Shown here piece by piece: positions 18,501 to 26,889 of a stretch of 50,188 nucleotides of DNA (position 1 is the stretch's first letter; every line of letters starts with the position of its first letter). The notes under the pieces were generated by a model, which saw only the letters and a list, made by a program, of their open reading frames with translations, was not told the origin of the DNA and made no database searches. Source of the stretch: an uncultured Lachnospiraceae bacterium (GTDB lineage: Bacteria > Bacillota > Clostridia > Lachnospirales > Lachnospiraceae); the NCBI GenBank assembly GCA_950097145.1, contig CATNCF010000021.1:1-50188 (forward strand), written 5' to 3'. Made by a program: the position numbers and the translations under genes.

Positions 18501-18824
18501 TTAAATATAAAATCCCAACACATAAACTGCTGCCCAGCCTGCAAGCATCAAACCTGATGTGATGCTTCCCAGCACAGAATACAGCTTATAATCTTCTCCT
18601 CTCAGACTGAAAAGACCTATCATAAAAGAGACAGCCGTAAGAATCAGGGCAAGCAGCCCGCCGCTTCCCACATACACATTAGCGTTTCCCCCGCACTGTA
18701 TGGAATACAGGATCATCCCAGCCGCAGCCGCAAAAGACAGCAGCGCCAAAGCTAGAGAAACCTTTCCCAGTCTGGAATGTTTCTTATGCGCAAACTTATA
18801 TGCGTTCCTTTTCTTTCTTCTCAT
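18501..18824 (-). CDS. Small membrane protein, DUF6142-like
   Basis: 107 aa with a basic N-terminus (MRRKKRNAYKFAHKKHSR) and three hydrophobic segments: 'LALALLSFAAAAGMILY', 'GLLALILTAVSFMIGLF' and 'GLMLAGWAAVYVLGFYI'. It resembles small Lachnospiraceae membrane proteins grouped as DUF6142, recalled rather than searched. Its start lies inside the end of the VanZ-like gene (29-bp overlap), so the two are coupled. Confidence 0.65.
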   Translation of the reverse strand: MRRKKRNAYKFAHKKHSRLGKVSLALALLSFAAAAGMILYSIQCGGNANVYVGSGGLLALILTAVSFMIGLFSLRGEDYKLYSVLGSITSGLMLAGWAAVYVLGFYI

Positions 18825-19275
18825 ATGTTCTCCTTATCCAATTCATCCAGTAAAAAATCAGACATCCCAAAGCGCCTCCAAGAGTGTTTAAAAGAAGGTC
18901 GTCTACATCAAAGCTTCCCACTTTGGAGACTAATTGGATCGTTTCTACCAGCAGGCTGAATTCAAAACTAAAGAATACAGTATAAAAAAAAGATCTGCAT
19001 TTCCTGTGCAGAATTGGCAGGAAAAATCCAAAAGGGAAAAATGCCACGATATTTCCAACAAGGTTTAATAATACCGCCCGGGCTCCAAGGACATGACGGT
19101 ATTTAATAAATCGTCCGATTTCTTTGAACAGCTCCAGATTGTAATGGTAAGACCTGCTCTCAAAGGTGCGTCCGGTGCTTTCTGCAAAAAACAGAAAATA
19201 CGTCAGACAAATAATATAGACTCCGAACATGAACTTGCTGCATATCCGGAGTATTTTTCTGTAATCCTTTTTCAA
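18796..19275 (-). CDS. VanZ-family membrane protein
   Basis: 159 aa with four membrane segments. The family signatures are clear: 'LLNLVGNIVAFFPFGFFLPI' and 'VETIQLVSKVGSFDVDDLLL' followed by 'NTLGGALGC'. VanZ of Tn1546 gives low-level teicoplanin resistance, but most chromosomal members have no tested role. It is 10 kb from the VanG cluster and in a pyrE-linked operon, so a link to the van genes is unsupported. Confidence 0.85.
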   Translation of the reverse strand: MKKDYRKILRICSKFMFGVYIICLTYFLFFAESTGRTFESRSYHYNLELFKEIGRFIKYRHVLGARAVLLNLVGNIVAFFPFGFFLPILHRKCRSFFYTVFFSFEFSLLVETIQLVSKVGSFDVDDLLLNTLGGALGCLIFYWMNWIRRTYEKKEKERI

Positions 19276-19286
19276 TTTTTCAACCC

Positions 19287-19439
19287 TTAAAAAATAATAT
19301 CTGATTTTCTTTTCAACATTTTTGCACCATTAATAATTGTAAGAACTCCGCATGTAACGCCAGTTACCAGCATAACAATACCAATGGCAATATTTCCAGC
19401 GCCTGCTGCAGTCAAGGTCTTATATGTTTTCTCATTCAT
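19287..19439 (-). CDS. 50-aa small membrane protein downstream of pyrE
   Basis: A short gene that is easily missed. ATG 19439 lies 9 bp after the pyrE stop, and its AGGAG is 7 nt upstream. The peptide has a charged N-terminus (MNEKTYKT), one long hydrophobic stretch ('AGNIAIGIVMLVTGVTCGVL') and a basic tail (KMLKRKS), so it is probably a single-span membrane peptide. The VanZ-like gene starts 11 bp after its stop. Function unknown. Confidence 0.7.
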   Translation of the reverse strand: MNEKTYKTLTAAGAGNIAIGIVMLVTGVTCGVLTIINGAKMLKRKSDIIF

Positions 19440-19448
19440 AATATTCTC

Positions 19449-20123
19449 CTATTTTGCCCCATACTGTTCATAATAACGGTCAATTGCTGCTTTCATTTCA
19501 TCATTAATATATATATTTCCTTTATATGGTTTATTATACAAATATTCTACCACATCCCCCATGGTCACAATGGCATTGGCATCAAAACCATATAATTCCT
19601 TAATTTCTTCTAATGCGCTCTTGTCTCCCTTGCCGCGCTCCATGCGGTTGAGAGATACCATCAGTCCCTTAATCTCAATATCTGCCTGAGCGCGGATAAT
19701 AGGAACCGTCTCCTCCATGGATTTTCCAGAAGTCGTTACATCCTCAATGATTACCACCTTATCGCCGTCTTTTAACTTGCTTCCTAGAAGAATTCCTGTA
19801 TCTCCATGGTCTTTTACTTCCTTACGGTTTGAACAGTAACGGATTTCCTTACCATATAATTTGCTGTATGCCATGACAGCGGCAACACTCAGTGGAATCC
19901 CTTTGTATGCCGGCCCAAACAACACATCAAAATCATCTCCGTAATGCTCATGAATTGCCCTGGCATAAGATTCTCCCAGCTTCGCAAGCTGGACGCCTGT
20001 CACATAAGCCCCTGCATTCATATAAAAGGGAGAATGCCTCCCGCTCTTTAATACAAACTCACCAAATTTCAGCACCTGGCAGTCTACCATAAATTCTATA
20101 AATTCTTTTTTGTATCGTTCCAT
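19449..20123 (-). CDS. pyrE: Orotate phosphoribosyltransferase
   Basis: OPRTase, which converts orotate and PRPP to OMP in pyrimidine synthesis. At 224 aa it has normal length. Key stretches are 'KSGRHSPFYMNAGAY', 'FGPAYKGIPLSVA', the catalytic-loop region 'YCSNRKEVKDHGDTG', and the PRPP motif 'VVIIEDVTTSGKSMEET'. It heads a run of co-oriented small membrane genes. The rest of the pyr pathway is not in the window. Confidence 0.95.
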   Translation of the reverse strand: MERYKKEFIEFMVDCQVLKFGEFVLKSGRHSPFYMNAGAYVTGVQLAKLGESYARAIHEHYGDDFDVLFGPAYKGIPLSVAAVMAYSKLYGKEIRYCSNRKEVKDHGDTGILLGSKLKDGDKVVIIEDVTTSGKSMEETVPIIRAQADIEIKGLMVSLNRMERGKGDKSALEEIKELYGFDANAIVTMGDVVEYLYNKPYKGNIYINDEMKAAIDRYYEQYGAK

Positions 20124-20283
20124 GTATCCTGATTCTCCTTGATTTTAGCTTTTGTTTTTCTAATTTTCTGATGCCATATTCTGTACAAATATACTTTTTT
20201 AGTATACCATCAAATCTTATTACTTTCAACTCACAAATCTGCAGTTTACAGCTTTTTCATGGAACAGCACCGGTAGAAAAACT

Positions 20284-20706
20284 TTATTTTTCCTTAGATG
20301 AAATCTTTATAAATTCTTGTGGTAAGACAGTTTTAACTTTTGATTTCTTAAAATCCTTTATATTCCTGGTAACAATATAATCCATCTGACTGCGGATTGC
20401 ACAACAAGTAACCACTGCATCTTCATAATCGTTTATCTCTGATAATAACGCTCTCTGACAGTCCTCTGAAGTAACATCCAAAATGCAAAACAATTCAAAT
20501 AATTTAGCCATAGTCCCTTTCGCCTGCTTTGAATCTTGAAAATATTTTTTTATCAAGTAATAGATATCTGTAGCAGAACTTGCAGTAATATACAAATCTT
20601 CAATCTGATTAGCTGCTAAGATAAATATTTGTTCTGCTGTTTCCCTGAATGGCTCTCTGCCTGTCAATGCATCTATTATTATACTTGTGTCAATCAACAC
20701 TTTCAT
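20284..20706 (-). CDS. PIN-domain toxin (VapC-like)
   Basis: A 140-aa PIN ribonuclease. It begins 'MKVLIDTSIIIDALTGREPF', with the first catalytic Asp in LIDTS, and has further acidic residues in 'DYEDAVVTCCAI' and 'YIVTRNIKDF'. It would cleave RNA when free of its antitoxin. Its ATG overlaps the antitoxin stop by one base, the usual coupling of a type II toxin-antitoxin operon. Confidence 0.88.
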   Translation of the reverse strand: MKVLIDTSIIIDALTGREPFRETAEQIFILAANQIEDLYITASSATDIYYLIKKYFQDSKQAKGTMAKLFELFCILDVTSEDCQRALLSEINDYEDAVVTCCAIRSQMDYIVTRNIKDFKKSKVKTVLPQEFIKISSKEK

Positions 20707-20921
20707 TATTTATTATCCAGCCTTTCACTTCGAGCAGTATATAAATCAGCATCTTTGGGCAATATCCCAAATAAAGACTTTGCCGTATCTACTCTATTTT
20801 GATTTGGATTCGTCAATTTTGCAACAACTTTCCCATTTTTTGTAATATAAATGTCTTCCTGTGCAGAAAGCAGTAAATATTTTCCGAGATTTTTTTTTAA
20901 TTCTGTTGCTGTTATGGACAT
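20706..20921 (-). CDS. Phd/YefM-type antitoxin
   Basis: A 71-aa antitoxin. The N-terminal half is a Phd-type DNA-binding domain ('MSITATELKKNLGKYLLLSA', 'DIYITKNGKVVAKLTNP'); the C-terminal tail would block the PIN toxin. First in the pair and directly behind its own promoter, so autoregulation is expected. Confidence 0.88.
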   Translation of the reverse strand: MSITATELKKNLGKYLLLSAQEDIYITKNGKVVAKLTNPNQNRVDTAKSLFGILPKDADLYTARSERLDNK

Positions 20922-20946
20922 CTTACCATCTCCTTTCGCACCATTA

Positions 20947-20975
20947 CTATATCATATCCATGCGATTATGTAAAC
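20947..20975 (-). promoter_or_regulatory. Promoter of the toxin-antitoxin operon
   Basis: On the minus strand, -35 TTTACA (20970-20975), a 17-bp spacer, and -10 TATAGT (20947-20952), about 26 bp before the antitoxin ATG. A GATATT...AATATC inverted repeat lies just upstream. Confidence 0.65.
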
Positions 20976-21015
20976 GATATTGTACTATTTCAAATATCAC
21001 AAAACATACCACAGT

Positions 21016-21060
21016 AAAAGAAGTGCATGTCAGATATCACTCTATCAAAACATGCACTTC
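21016..21060 (-). terminator. Terminator after the coiled-coil gene
   Basis: GAAGTGCATGT (21020-21030) and ACATGCACTTC (21050-21060) form an 11-bp perfect stem. On the minus strand it is followed by TTTT. It lies 47 bp after the stop of the gene at 21107. Confidence 0.75.
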
Positions 21061-21106
21061 CTAATTATATCTATGTTCCCGGCGCCATCAACTATGCCCA
21101 CTCAGG

Positions 21107-22003
21107 TTAAACCTGGGAATCCACCACAATCCCCTTAATTTCTTCCTGCAGCAGTTTCTGCTCTTCTAAAATCTGCTGGGTATTCCGGTTGATGTCCTGC
21201 TGCTTGTCAAGTAAATCTGACACGCTGACATTTTTTAAAGAATTTGACGTTCTGTTCGCGCGCTTTTTCTGTTCCTGCAAATTTTCTTCCACTTCCTGCG
21301 CCTGCTGTTCACGTTCCGCACGGGCTGCTTCTTTCTCTGCCTCTTCTTTGACCTTTTCTTCCTTATCCTCTTTTGCCTCTTCTACCGTCTCTTCCAGATC
21401 CTTATCAATCTTATCAATAACCTCATCCTTGAGCATTCCTATAATCTCATCACTTGACGCTTTTAAGGAAGCTTCTGCATTCTTTCCGGCATCCACCATT
21501 CCATGGTGTTTCAGCTCTTCCTGCTTGATGGACTTGATTCCCGCAGTGGCCGCGCTGATCACCTGATGCGCCTGGTCATACTGCTTCTTCCACTCACCCG
21601 CTTCCTCGCTCAGCGCCTTCATCTGAGCCCTGTAGTCGTCATCTTCCACACCCTTGTACTGTTCCTTTAATTCCTGCTGCTGCTTGCGGATTTCTGACAA
21701 TTCCTGCGACGCCTCCTCAGCAAGATCTTTGCTCTTTTTTATATCATCCCGGCATTCATCCTTAATCTGGTCAATCTGTCCGTCGGACTTAAACTGATCT
21801 TTGATAAAGCCCATTGCCTCTTCCATTGCCTTTTTCTTCTTTTCTTCAATGGGATCCTGGAAAATATTCAGCTCCGACGCCTTAAGGCTGCCATTCTTTA
21901 TCTGTCCCTGCTTCTCCTGCTGAGTTCCTTCCTGCTTATCCACCTGTTCTCTGCTGTTCTGGTTTACAATTGTATTCGTACCCTGCGCATTATTTATTTT
22001 CAT
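21107..22003 (-). CDS. Coiled-coil protein of unknown function, 298 aa
   Basis: I do not recognise the family. The protein is highly charged and almost entirely helical, with long Glu/Lys/Gln heptad-like stretches (for example 'EETVEEAKEDKEEKVKEEAE'). It has no signal peptide or membrane segment. The N-terminus (MKINNAQGTNTIVNQNSREQ) is polar and Asn/Gln-rich, resembling the start of the transglycosylase gene at 27.6 kb. ATG 22003 has AAGGAG upstream. It is followed by a strong terminator and is separate from the Rrf2 gene. Confidence 0.75.
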   Translation of the reverse strand: MKINNAQGTNTIVNQNSREQVDKQEGTQQEKQGQIKNGSLKASELNIFQDPIEEKKKKAMEEAMGFIKDQFKSDGQIDQIKDECRDDIKKSKDLAEEASQELSEIRKQQQELKEQYKGVEDDDYRAQMKALSEEAGEWKKQYDQAHQVISAATAGIKSIKQEELKHHGMVDAGKNAEASLKASSDEIIGMLKDEVIDKIDKDLEETVEEAKEDKEEKVKEEAEKEAARAEREQQAQEVEENLQEQKKRANRTSNSLKNVSVSDLLDKQQDINRNTQQILEEQKLLQEEIKGIVVDSQV

Positions 22004-22114
22004 AACCCTGCTCCTTTCTTCTGTCTTATTGTTCTCTCCTATGTTTATCGGCTTTCTGGCGTTTTGTCTTTAGATTTTGTCGTGAACAGGCATTTTATTG
22101 CCATGAACCGCATG

Positions 22115-22552
22115 TTAAATAATATAATCCAATGTCTCATGCAGTTCCAGGTCCCAATCCACCAAATCTGCCAGGCTTACATGATCCACCACGCCATTCA
22201 CTGCCTCATAGAGCATCTTCCAGACTCGGAGCGTGGCACACGCTCCCTTCCTGGGGCATTCATTTTCTACTCCCTCCAGGCAGGCTACTGGAGCCAGGCT
22301 TCCTTCGATCTGCCGCAATATCATTCCAACCGTATATTCTTCCGGCTTCCTTGCAAGCATATAGCCGCCGCCAGGTCCACGCACGCTCTTTACATATCCG
22401 CATTTTTGCAGCACAGAAATAATCTGTTCCAGATACTTCACAGATATATCCTGCCTCTCTGCCACATCCCGCAGACGCACTACCTGATCCTGAGCCAGGG
22501 CTAAATCCAGCATCAGCCGCAGTGCATAACGGCCCTTTGTAGAAATTTTCAT
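22115..22552 (-). CDS. Rrf2-family transcriptional regulator
   Basis: A 145-aa Rrf2 regulator. The winged helix is clear: 'MKISTKGRYALRLMLDLA', 'VAERQDISVKYLEQIISVL' and 'VRGPGGGYMLARKPEEYTVG'. Three cysteines follow with spacing C-x7-C-x5-C ('ACLEGVENECPRKGACATL'), close to the Fe-S-binding set of IscR, so it may sense Fe-S, cysteine or redox state. No isc/suf or cysteine genes are adjacent. The start is the homology-based ATG 22552; an in-frame GTG at 22561 is nearer the AAGGA box. Confidence 0.85.
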   Translation of the reverse strand: MKISTKGRYALRLMLDLALAQDQVVRLRDVAERQDISVKYLEQIISVLQKCGYVKSVRGPGGGYMLARKPEEYTVGMILRQIEGSLAPVACLEGVENECPRKGACATLRVWKMLYEAVNGVVDHVSLADLVDWDLELHETLDYII

Positions 22553-22575
22553 AAAAGCCACACATTCCTTTCCTA

Positions 22576-22590
22576 ATTTAACCGCCGGAG
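22576..22590. repeat. 15-bp copy of the MITE-like end sequence
   Basis: CTCCGGCGGTTAAAT on the minus strand is identical to the arm of the palindrome at 29117-29165. It lies between the CAT-like and Rrf2 genes, directly after the CAT-like stop. It may be a solo end of the same repeat family. Confidence 0.5.
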
Positions 22591-22593
22591 ATC

Positions 22594-23244
22594 TTACAAT
22601 TCTGAAAAATCATCCACAAACTCTGCCAGGAAATTTTCTAATTTTTCAAAAAACCGGGCCAAATGAATTCCATCCACCAATGCATGATGACACAAAAGCG
22701 ACACTGGGATCCATACTCTGTGGTTCTGTGTAAAATACCTGCCCCACGTAATTCTCGGGTTACTGTCCGCTGGCGCTGGAACGGGCTGCACAAGAGACGT
22801 ATAACTAATCCATGGAAGGGAGGAGATAAAAAAGAGCTGCAGAATCTCGTCACCGTCATCCAGATTCTCCGCATCCAAAGCCTTTTTCTGCTCCGCCTTT
22901 GCATGAGAGAGAAACTCCCGGTAAGGTTTGTCTGCATCCACCTGGCAATAACAATAAGTTTCATCTGCAAGCGCTGTTGTATAGGAGCTTAAGCATTTCT
23001 CAAACTCAATAATTCCGCCCTCTGCTGTAATTCTCTGCCGAAATTCCTTTATACTGTTGGCAGCTCTGGTTATCACATACAGAAAACTATGGAAAAATGG
23101 CAGTTCTTTTTCTTTCACTATAGCCAGCCAGCCGGTGATATCTACATTCACCGTAATTCCAACATATGGATAAGCCATCTGTGAAAAATATTCAAAATGA
23201 TCTTTTCTTTTGTACTCATTCATATTAATTATTTTAAAATTCAT
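22594..23244 (-). CDS. CAT-like acetyltransferase
   Basis: A 216-aa protein of the chloramphenicol acetyltransferase (type A) fold. The catalytic motif is 'HHALVDGIHLARFFEKLENF', corresponding to HHxxxDG with catalytic His, and 'PWISYTSLVQPV' supplies the Ser/Thr near the oxyanion. CatA enzymes O-acetylate chloramphenicol using acetyl-CoA as trimers. Divergence from textbook CatA and the chromosomal setting make the true substrate uncertain. It lies directly downstream of the PucR-like gene and upstream of the Rrf2 gene. Confidence 0.8.
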   Translation of the reverse strand: MNFKIINMNEYKRKDHFEYFSQMAYPYVGITVNVDITGWLAIVKEKELPFFHSFLYVITRAANSIKEFRQRITAEGGIIEFEKCLSSYTTALADETYCYCQVDADKPYREFLSHAKAEQKKALDAENLDDGDEILQLFFISSLPWISYTSLVQPVPAPADSNPRITWGRYFTQNHRVWIPVSLLCHHALVDGIHLARFFEKLENFLAEFVDDFSEL

Positions 23245-23250
23245 GTTTTC

Positions 23251-24336
23251 TCACCTTTCGTTTTTCCTGTGGTAGTTCATATGGTCAATAACCATCAATG
23301 AAATCTTAAACAACATGGCGTCTTCAAAGGTTCGGATATCCAATCCGATTGTCCGCTCAATGCGCTCCAAACGATAAACCAGCGTATTGCGGTGTACATA
23401 AAGCTGCCTTGCGGTCTCTGAGATATTCAGATTATTTTCAAAAAATTTATTAATTGTAACCGTTGTTTCCTCATCAAACATATCTGGAATTTTATCACCA
23501 AATACTTCTCTGAGAAACATTTCGCACAGACTGGTGGGAATTTGATAAATCAGCCGCCCAATTCCCAATTTGCTGTATGAAACCGTCTCATGTTCCGCAT
23601 AGAAAATCCGCCCTACTTCCAGGGCCATTCTTGCCTCCTGATAAGAACGTGCGATATCCGGCAGCAGTTCCACACGATTTCCATAACCCACCCGTACCTT
23701 CACCATAGCTTCTGTCTGGAGGTTGTCCACCAGTGTTTTCGCCAGTTTGGCTAATTCCTCATCTGAGGAAATATCCCGTACATCTTTCACTAAAATTAAG
23801 GATTTTTCGTCTACTTCTGTTACAAAATCCCTGGAGGAAGCCGCAAAGAGATTTTTGACAGTCTCAACCACCGCACCGTCTTTCTTGCCGGACACTTCAA
23901 TCACAAACACCACTCGGGGAGATGCCTCAATATGCAGCTTCTTCGCCTTATTATACATATCAACCACCAGCATATTGCCCAGTACCACATTTTGGATAAA
24001 ACTGTTACGGTCAAACTGCTCCTGGTATGCACCAACCATATTCCGGATCTGGCACACTGCAAGACGGCCAATCATATATGCTTCTTCACTGCTGGCCCGC
24101 GCCAGCACAACATATTCCAATTCCCGCTCAATCATCACTTTAAAAAAATGGCAGCCAGACAGCATCTGGCTCTCTGCCATGGAGTCTGCAAACAGCCGGA
24201 TCGCTTCCTCCATATCTTCTTCTGATTCATAAGTAGATGCCAAAAGTTTTCCCTTGTCGCTGTACAGCGCCAGATCAATCCTGGAAATTTCCTTAATTTC
24301 TTCCAATGTAACCTGCAGTTTATGATTTGATAACAT
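23251..24336 (-). CDS. PucR/CdaR-type transcriptional regulator
   Basis: A 361-aa regulator. The C-terminal HTH is typical of the CdaR/PucR group: 'NISETARQLYVHRNTLVYRL' then 'ERTIGLDIRTFEDAMLFKIS'. The N-terminal half is a sensory domain and the middle resembles a degenerate GGDEF-like (CdaR) region. Relatives respond to sugar diacids or purine breakdown products. ATG 24336 with GGGGGA 5 nt upstream is preferred over the frame to 24390. It follows the UgpC-like ATPase gene, but a terminator separates them, so it is probably transcribed from its own promoter. Confidence 0.83.
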   Translation of the reverse strand: MLSNHKLQVTLEEIKEISRIDLALYSDKGKLLASTYESEEDMEEAIRLFADSMAESQMLSGCHFFKVMIERELEYVVLARASSEEAYMIGRLAVCQIRNMVGAYQEQFDRNSFIQNVVLGNMLVVDMYNKAKKLHIEASPRVVFVIEVSGKKDGAVVETVKNLFAASSRDFVTEVDEKSLILVKDVRDISSDEELAKLAKTLVDNLQTEAMVKVRVGYGNRVELLPDIARSYQEARMALEVGRIFYAEHETVSYSKLGIGRLIYQIPTSLCEMFLREVFGDKIPDMFDEETTVTINKFFENNLNISETARQLYVHRNTLVYRLERIERTIGLDIRTFEDAMLFKISLMVIDHMNYHRKNER

Positions 24337-24372
24337 GATTTTCCCCCATTTCAAGAAATTATCTAAATGATA

Positions 24373-24409
24373 CAAAAACGGAAGCAACACATCTCTGCGC
24401 TACTTCCGT
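24373..24409 (-). terminator. Terminator after the UgpC/MsmK gene
   Basis: ACGGAAG (24378-24384) pairs with CTTCCGT (24403-24409). On the minus strand the stem is followed by TTTTTG. It lies about 30 bp after the ATPase stop. Confidence 0.75.
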
Positions 24410-24440
24410 AATCTTTGTGCTCTATTAATATCTTACTGAA

Positions 24441-25553
24441 TTAGTGGGTAATTGTCAATTCTGTTTCTTTATCAAATACATGGATTTTATCAATATCCAT
24501 GGCAAGCTTAATGGAATCTCCAATACGTGCCGTTGTTCTGGAATCAACTTTTGCTGTCATACTTGCTCCATTTACTGTGTAGTACAGCAATACTTCTGAA
24601 CCAAGCAATTCATATCCAGTTACCTTGGTATTGAATGTGCTGTCCTTATGAGTATCAAGTGCAAGCTGAGAATCATCAACATCTTCCGGACGAATGCCAA
24701 GGACTACCGTCTTGCCATTGTACTTGCCGTCAATCAGCTTCTTGCCTTTTGCAGGAGGCAGAAGGATAGCGCTATTGCCAAATTTTAAAGAAACTTTATC
24801 GCCTTCTACAACACATACTGCATCCAGGAAATTCATCTGGGGAGATCCGATAAATCCGGCAACAAACAGATTATCCGGCTCATTGTATAATTTCTGGGGA
24901 GAATCTACCTGCTGGATAATGCCATCTTTCAAAACGACAATCCTGGTTCCCAGCGTCATAGCCTCTGTCTGGTCATGGGTTACATAAATAATGGTTGCTC
25001 CAAGTCTCTGATGCAGGGAAGCAATTTCAGCACGCATCTGTACACGAAGTTTTGCATCCAGGTTGGATAAAGGTTCATCCATAAGGAATACCTTGGGCTC
25101 ACGCACGATTGCACGTCCCATAGCTACACGCTGTCTCTGCCCTCCCGACAAAGCCTTGGGCTTACGATCTAATAATTTATCCAGATCCAGGATTTTCGCA
25201 GCCTGTTCCACTTTCCTCTTAATTTCGTCCTTAGGAACTTTTCTCAATTTCAGGCCAAATGCCATATTATCAAACACAGTCATATGAGGATATAATGCAT
25301 AATTCTGGAATACCATTGCGATATCTCTGTCTTTGGGTTCTACATCATTCACAAGTCTGCCGTCGATAGAGAGTTCTCCTGAGGAAATCTCTTCCAGCCC
25401 AGCCACCATACGAAGAGTTGTAGATTTTCCACATCCTGACGGTCCAACAAAAATAATAAACTCTTTATCTGCAATTTCAAGGTTAAAATCCTTAACCGCC
25501 TCAAATCCATTCGCATATTTTTTACAAATATTCTTTAATGATAAACTTGCCAT
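24441..25553 (-). CDS. Sugar ABC transporter ATPase, UgpC/MsmK type
   Basis: A 370-aa ATPase of carbohydrate importers. Walker A is '[18 protein letters not shown]', the signature is '[14 protein letters not shown]', Walker B is '[16 protein letters not shown]', and the H-loop is 'VTHDQTEAM'. The C-terminal ~130 residues form the regulatory OB-type domain typical of MalK/UgpC. No permease or binding-protein gene is near, so it is likely the shared ATPase that serves several sugar transporters, as MsmK does. Confidence 0.9.
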   Translation of the reverse strand: MASLSLKNICKKYANGFEAVKDFNLEIADKEFIIFVGPSGCGKSTTLRMVAGLEEISSGELSIDGRLVNDVEPKDRDIAMVFQNYALYPHMTVFDNMAFGLKLRKVPKDEIKRKVEQAAKILDLDKLLDRKPKALSGGQRQRVAMGRAIVREPKVFLMDEPLSNLDAKLRVQMRAEIASLHQRLGATIIYVTHDQTEAMTLGTRIVVLKDGIIQQVDSPQKLYNEPDNLFVAGFIGSPQMNFLDAVCVVEGDKVSLKFGNSAILLPPAKGKKLIDGKYNGKTVVLGIRPEDVDDSQLALDTHKDSTFNTKVTGYELLGSEVLLYYTVNGASMTAKVDSRTTARIGDSIKLAMDIDKIHVFDKETELTITH

Positions 25554-25647
25554 TTTATAATTACCTCCTGTATTTTCTCTGCCCAGCAGAATTTTTTCAT
25601 GAGATTATAGTACCAGAATTCTCTGGAAATTACTATCGCCAACCATA

Positions 25648-25697
25648 CAAAAAGAGATATCCTTTCTTGTCATTTCCAACAAGAACAGATACCTCTT
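25648..25697 (-). terminator. Terminator after the OPRT-like gene
   Basis: AAGAGATATC (25652-25661) pairs with GATACCTCTT (25688-25697) with one wobble, and the stem continues inside through CTTGT/ACAAG. On the minus strand it is followed by TTTGT. Confidence 0.75.
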
Positions 25698-25754
25698 CAT
25701 TAACTCTTGGTCACATTGACGAAATATTTTTAAATCTCTATACAGATTGACGGA

Positions 25755-26417
25755 CTACAGTTTGGAATATCCAAATCCATTTACCATTGCTTCCAGTCTC
25801 TGTCCATTCTTGCAATAAGGACATTCTGCAGGCTGATATGCAGCATAGCCTGGAATATCGTCTTCCTGAAAAGCGCTCTCAATCCGGATGCCGTCTACCT
25901 GTTCAACAGTACTGAATACCGATACTACGCCTGCCACGCTTCCTCCATAGTACTGAATAGACTCCAGACTGCGGCGGATGGTAACCCCCGTTGTTGTGGT
26001 TGCCAAAAGCAAAAGAATATGCTTGCCCGCGATAGCAGGTTTCAAATTATCCCGAAACATCACCTGATTGTTTGCGTTGATCTCCGGCGAAACAACATAT
26101 ACGGTCTTGTGCTGGTTGATGGTGGTCATGATATGCTTTTTCTCCAGCTCCTCAGACAGAAAAGCACCAATGATTTCTGTGCCATCCATGCACACAATGG
26201 TGTCCACTGTCATCTGACTGGTAAATTTCCCGGCAAGAACCTTAGCCACCTCTTTTGCCTCACTGATACGAGTCTTCAAGCTGGTAATATCAATATAATA
26301 ATTGATATGTGAATGACTGGTTGCAAAATGCCCGGGCAGCGCATGGATTGCAGCCGCATTACTGTCCTTGGAATAAAATTTCATTTGACGTTTTTCCATA
26401 ATACTAATATCCTCCAT
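25755..26417 (-). CDS. Orotate phosphoribosyltransferase-like protein
   Basis: A 220-aa PRTase-fold protein distinct from PyrE at 19.4 kb. It has a central domain with 'DTIVCMDGTEIIGAFLSEEL' and a loop 'GKHILLLLATTTTGVTIRRS' in place of the PRPP motif (usual VxxDDxxTTG). The acidic pair is absent, so PRPP binding may be altered. The C-terminus carries a Cys pair in 'CPYCKNGQ'. The start is ambiguous: ATG 26417 has AAGGA 5 nt upstream, while ATG 26399 has GGAGG 11 nt upstream. It begins 9 bp after the dut stop. Confidence 0.7.
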   Translation of the reverse strand: MEDISIMEKRQMKFYSKDSNAAAIHALPGHFATSHSHINYYIDITSLKTRISEAKEVAKVLAGKFTSQMTVDTIVCMDGTEIIGAFLSEELEKKHIMTTINQHKTVYVVSPEINANNQVMFRDNLKPAIAGKHILLLLATTTTGVTIRRSLESIQYYGGSVAGVVSVFSTVEQVDGIRIESAFQEDDIPGYAAYQPAECPYCKNGQRLEAMVNGFGYSKL

Positions 26418-26425
26418 TCATGTCC

Positions 26426-26863
26426 TTATTTGACTCCGGTGCTTCCAAAACCTCCCCGGTTCTTATGTTCCAAAGAGGCCGTCTCTGCAAAGACAATCTG
26501 AGGCTGGTTTTCCATAATACGAAACTGGCAGATTCTGTCATTCTTCCGTATCACTGTGTCTCTTGTGGCATACACCGGCATTTTCCACATATCCTCGTCC
26601 CCGCAGTAGCTTCCATCTATGACTCCACAGCTATTCACCTGCAGAACGCCATAATTTTTAAAGGTGGAGCTTCTTGGCACCACATGTGCTTCAAAGCCCC
26701 TGGGCAGCTCCATTGCTACCCCCAGAGGAATCAGCTTAAAGTCTCCTGCCTTCAATTCCACTGTCTCACTTGCCCGCAGGTCAATCCAGTCTGACTTGCC
26801 TTCTATATAATCCAGTTTGTCTATATCCTGGGCAAAATATTTAATCTTAATTGTCACCATCAC
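26426..26863 (-). CDS. dut: dUTP diphosphatase
   Basis: A 145-aa trimeric dUTPase that hydrolyses dUTP to dUMP. Conserved motifs are present: 'SDWIDLRAS' (motif 1), '[20 protein letters not shown]' (motif 2), '[11 protein letters not shown]' (motif 3) and 'RGGFGSTG' (motif 5, uracil/phosphate lid). It precedes the OPRT-like gene with 8 bp between them. Confidence 0.93.
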   Translation of the reverse strand: MMVTIKIKYFAQDIDKLDYIEGKSDWIDLRASETVELKAGDFKLIPLGVAMELPRGFEAHVVPRSSTFKNYGVLQVNSCGVIDGSYCGDEDMWKMPVYATRDTVIRKNDRICQFRIMENQPQIVFAETASLEHKNRGGFGSTGVK

Positions 26864-26889
26864 CGTCTCCGCTATTTACAGGCCTTCCA

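Noticed and set aside
18796..19275. VanZ-like gene as part of the glycopeptide cluster
   Set aside because: It is 10 kb away, in a pyrE-linked operon, and VanZ-fold proteins are common without any link to van genes.
22594..23244. Chloramphenicol resistance gene
   Set aside because: Fold and catalytic motif fit, but the sequence is diverged and chromosomal; substrate is not supported.
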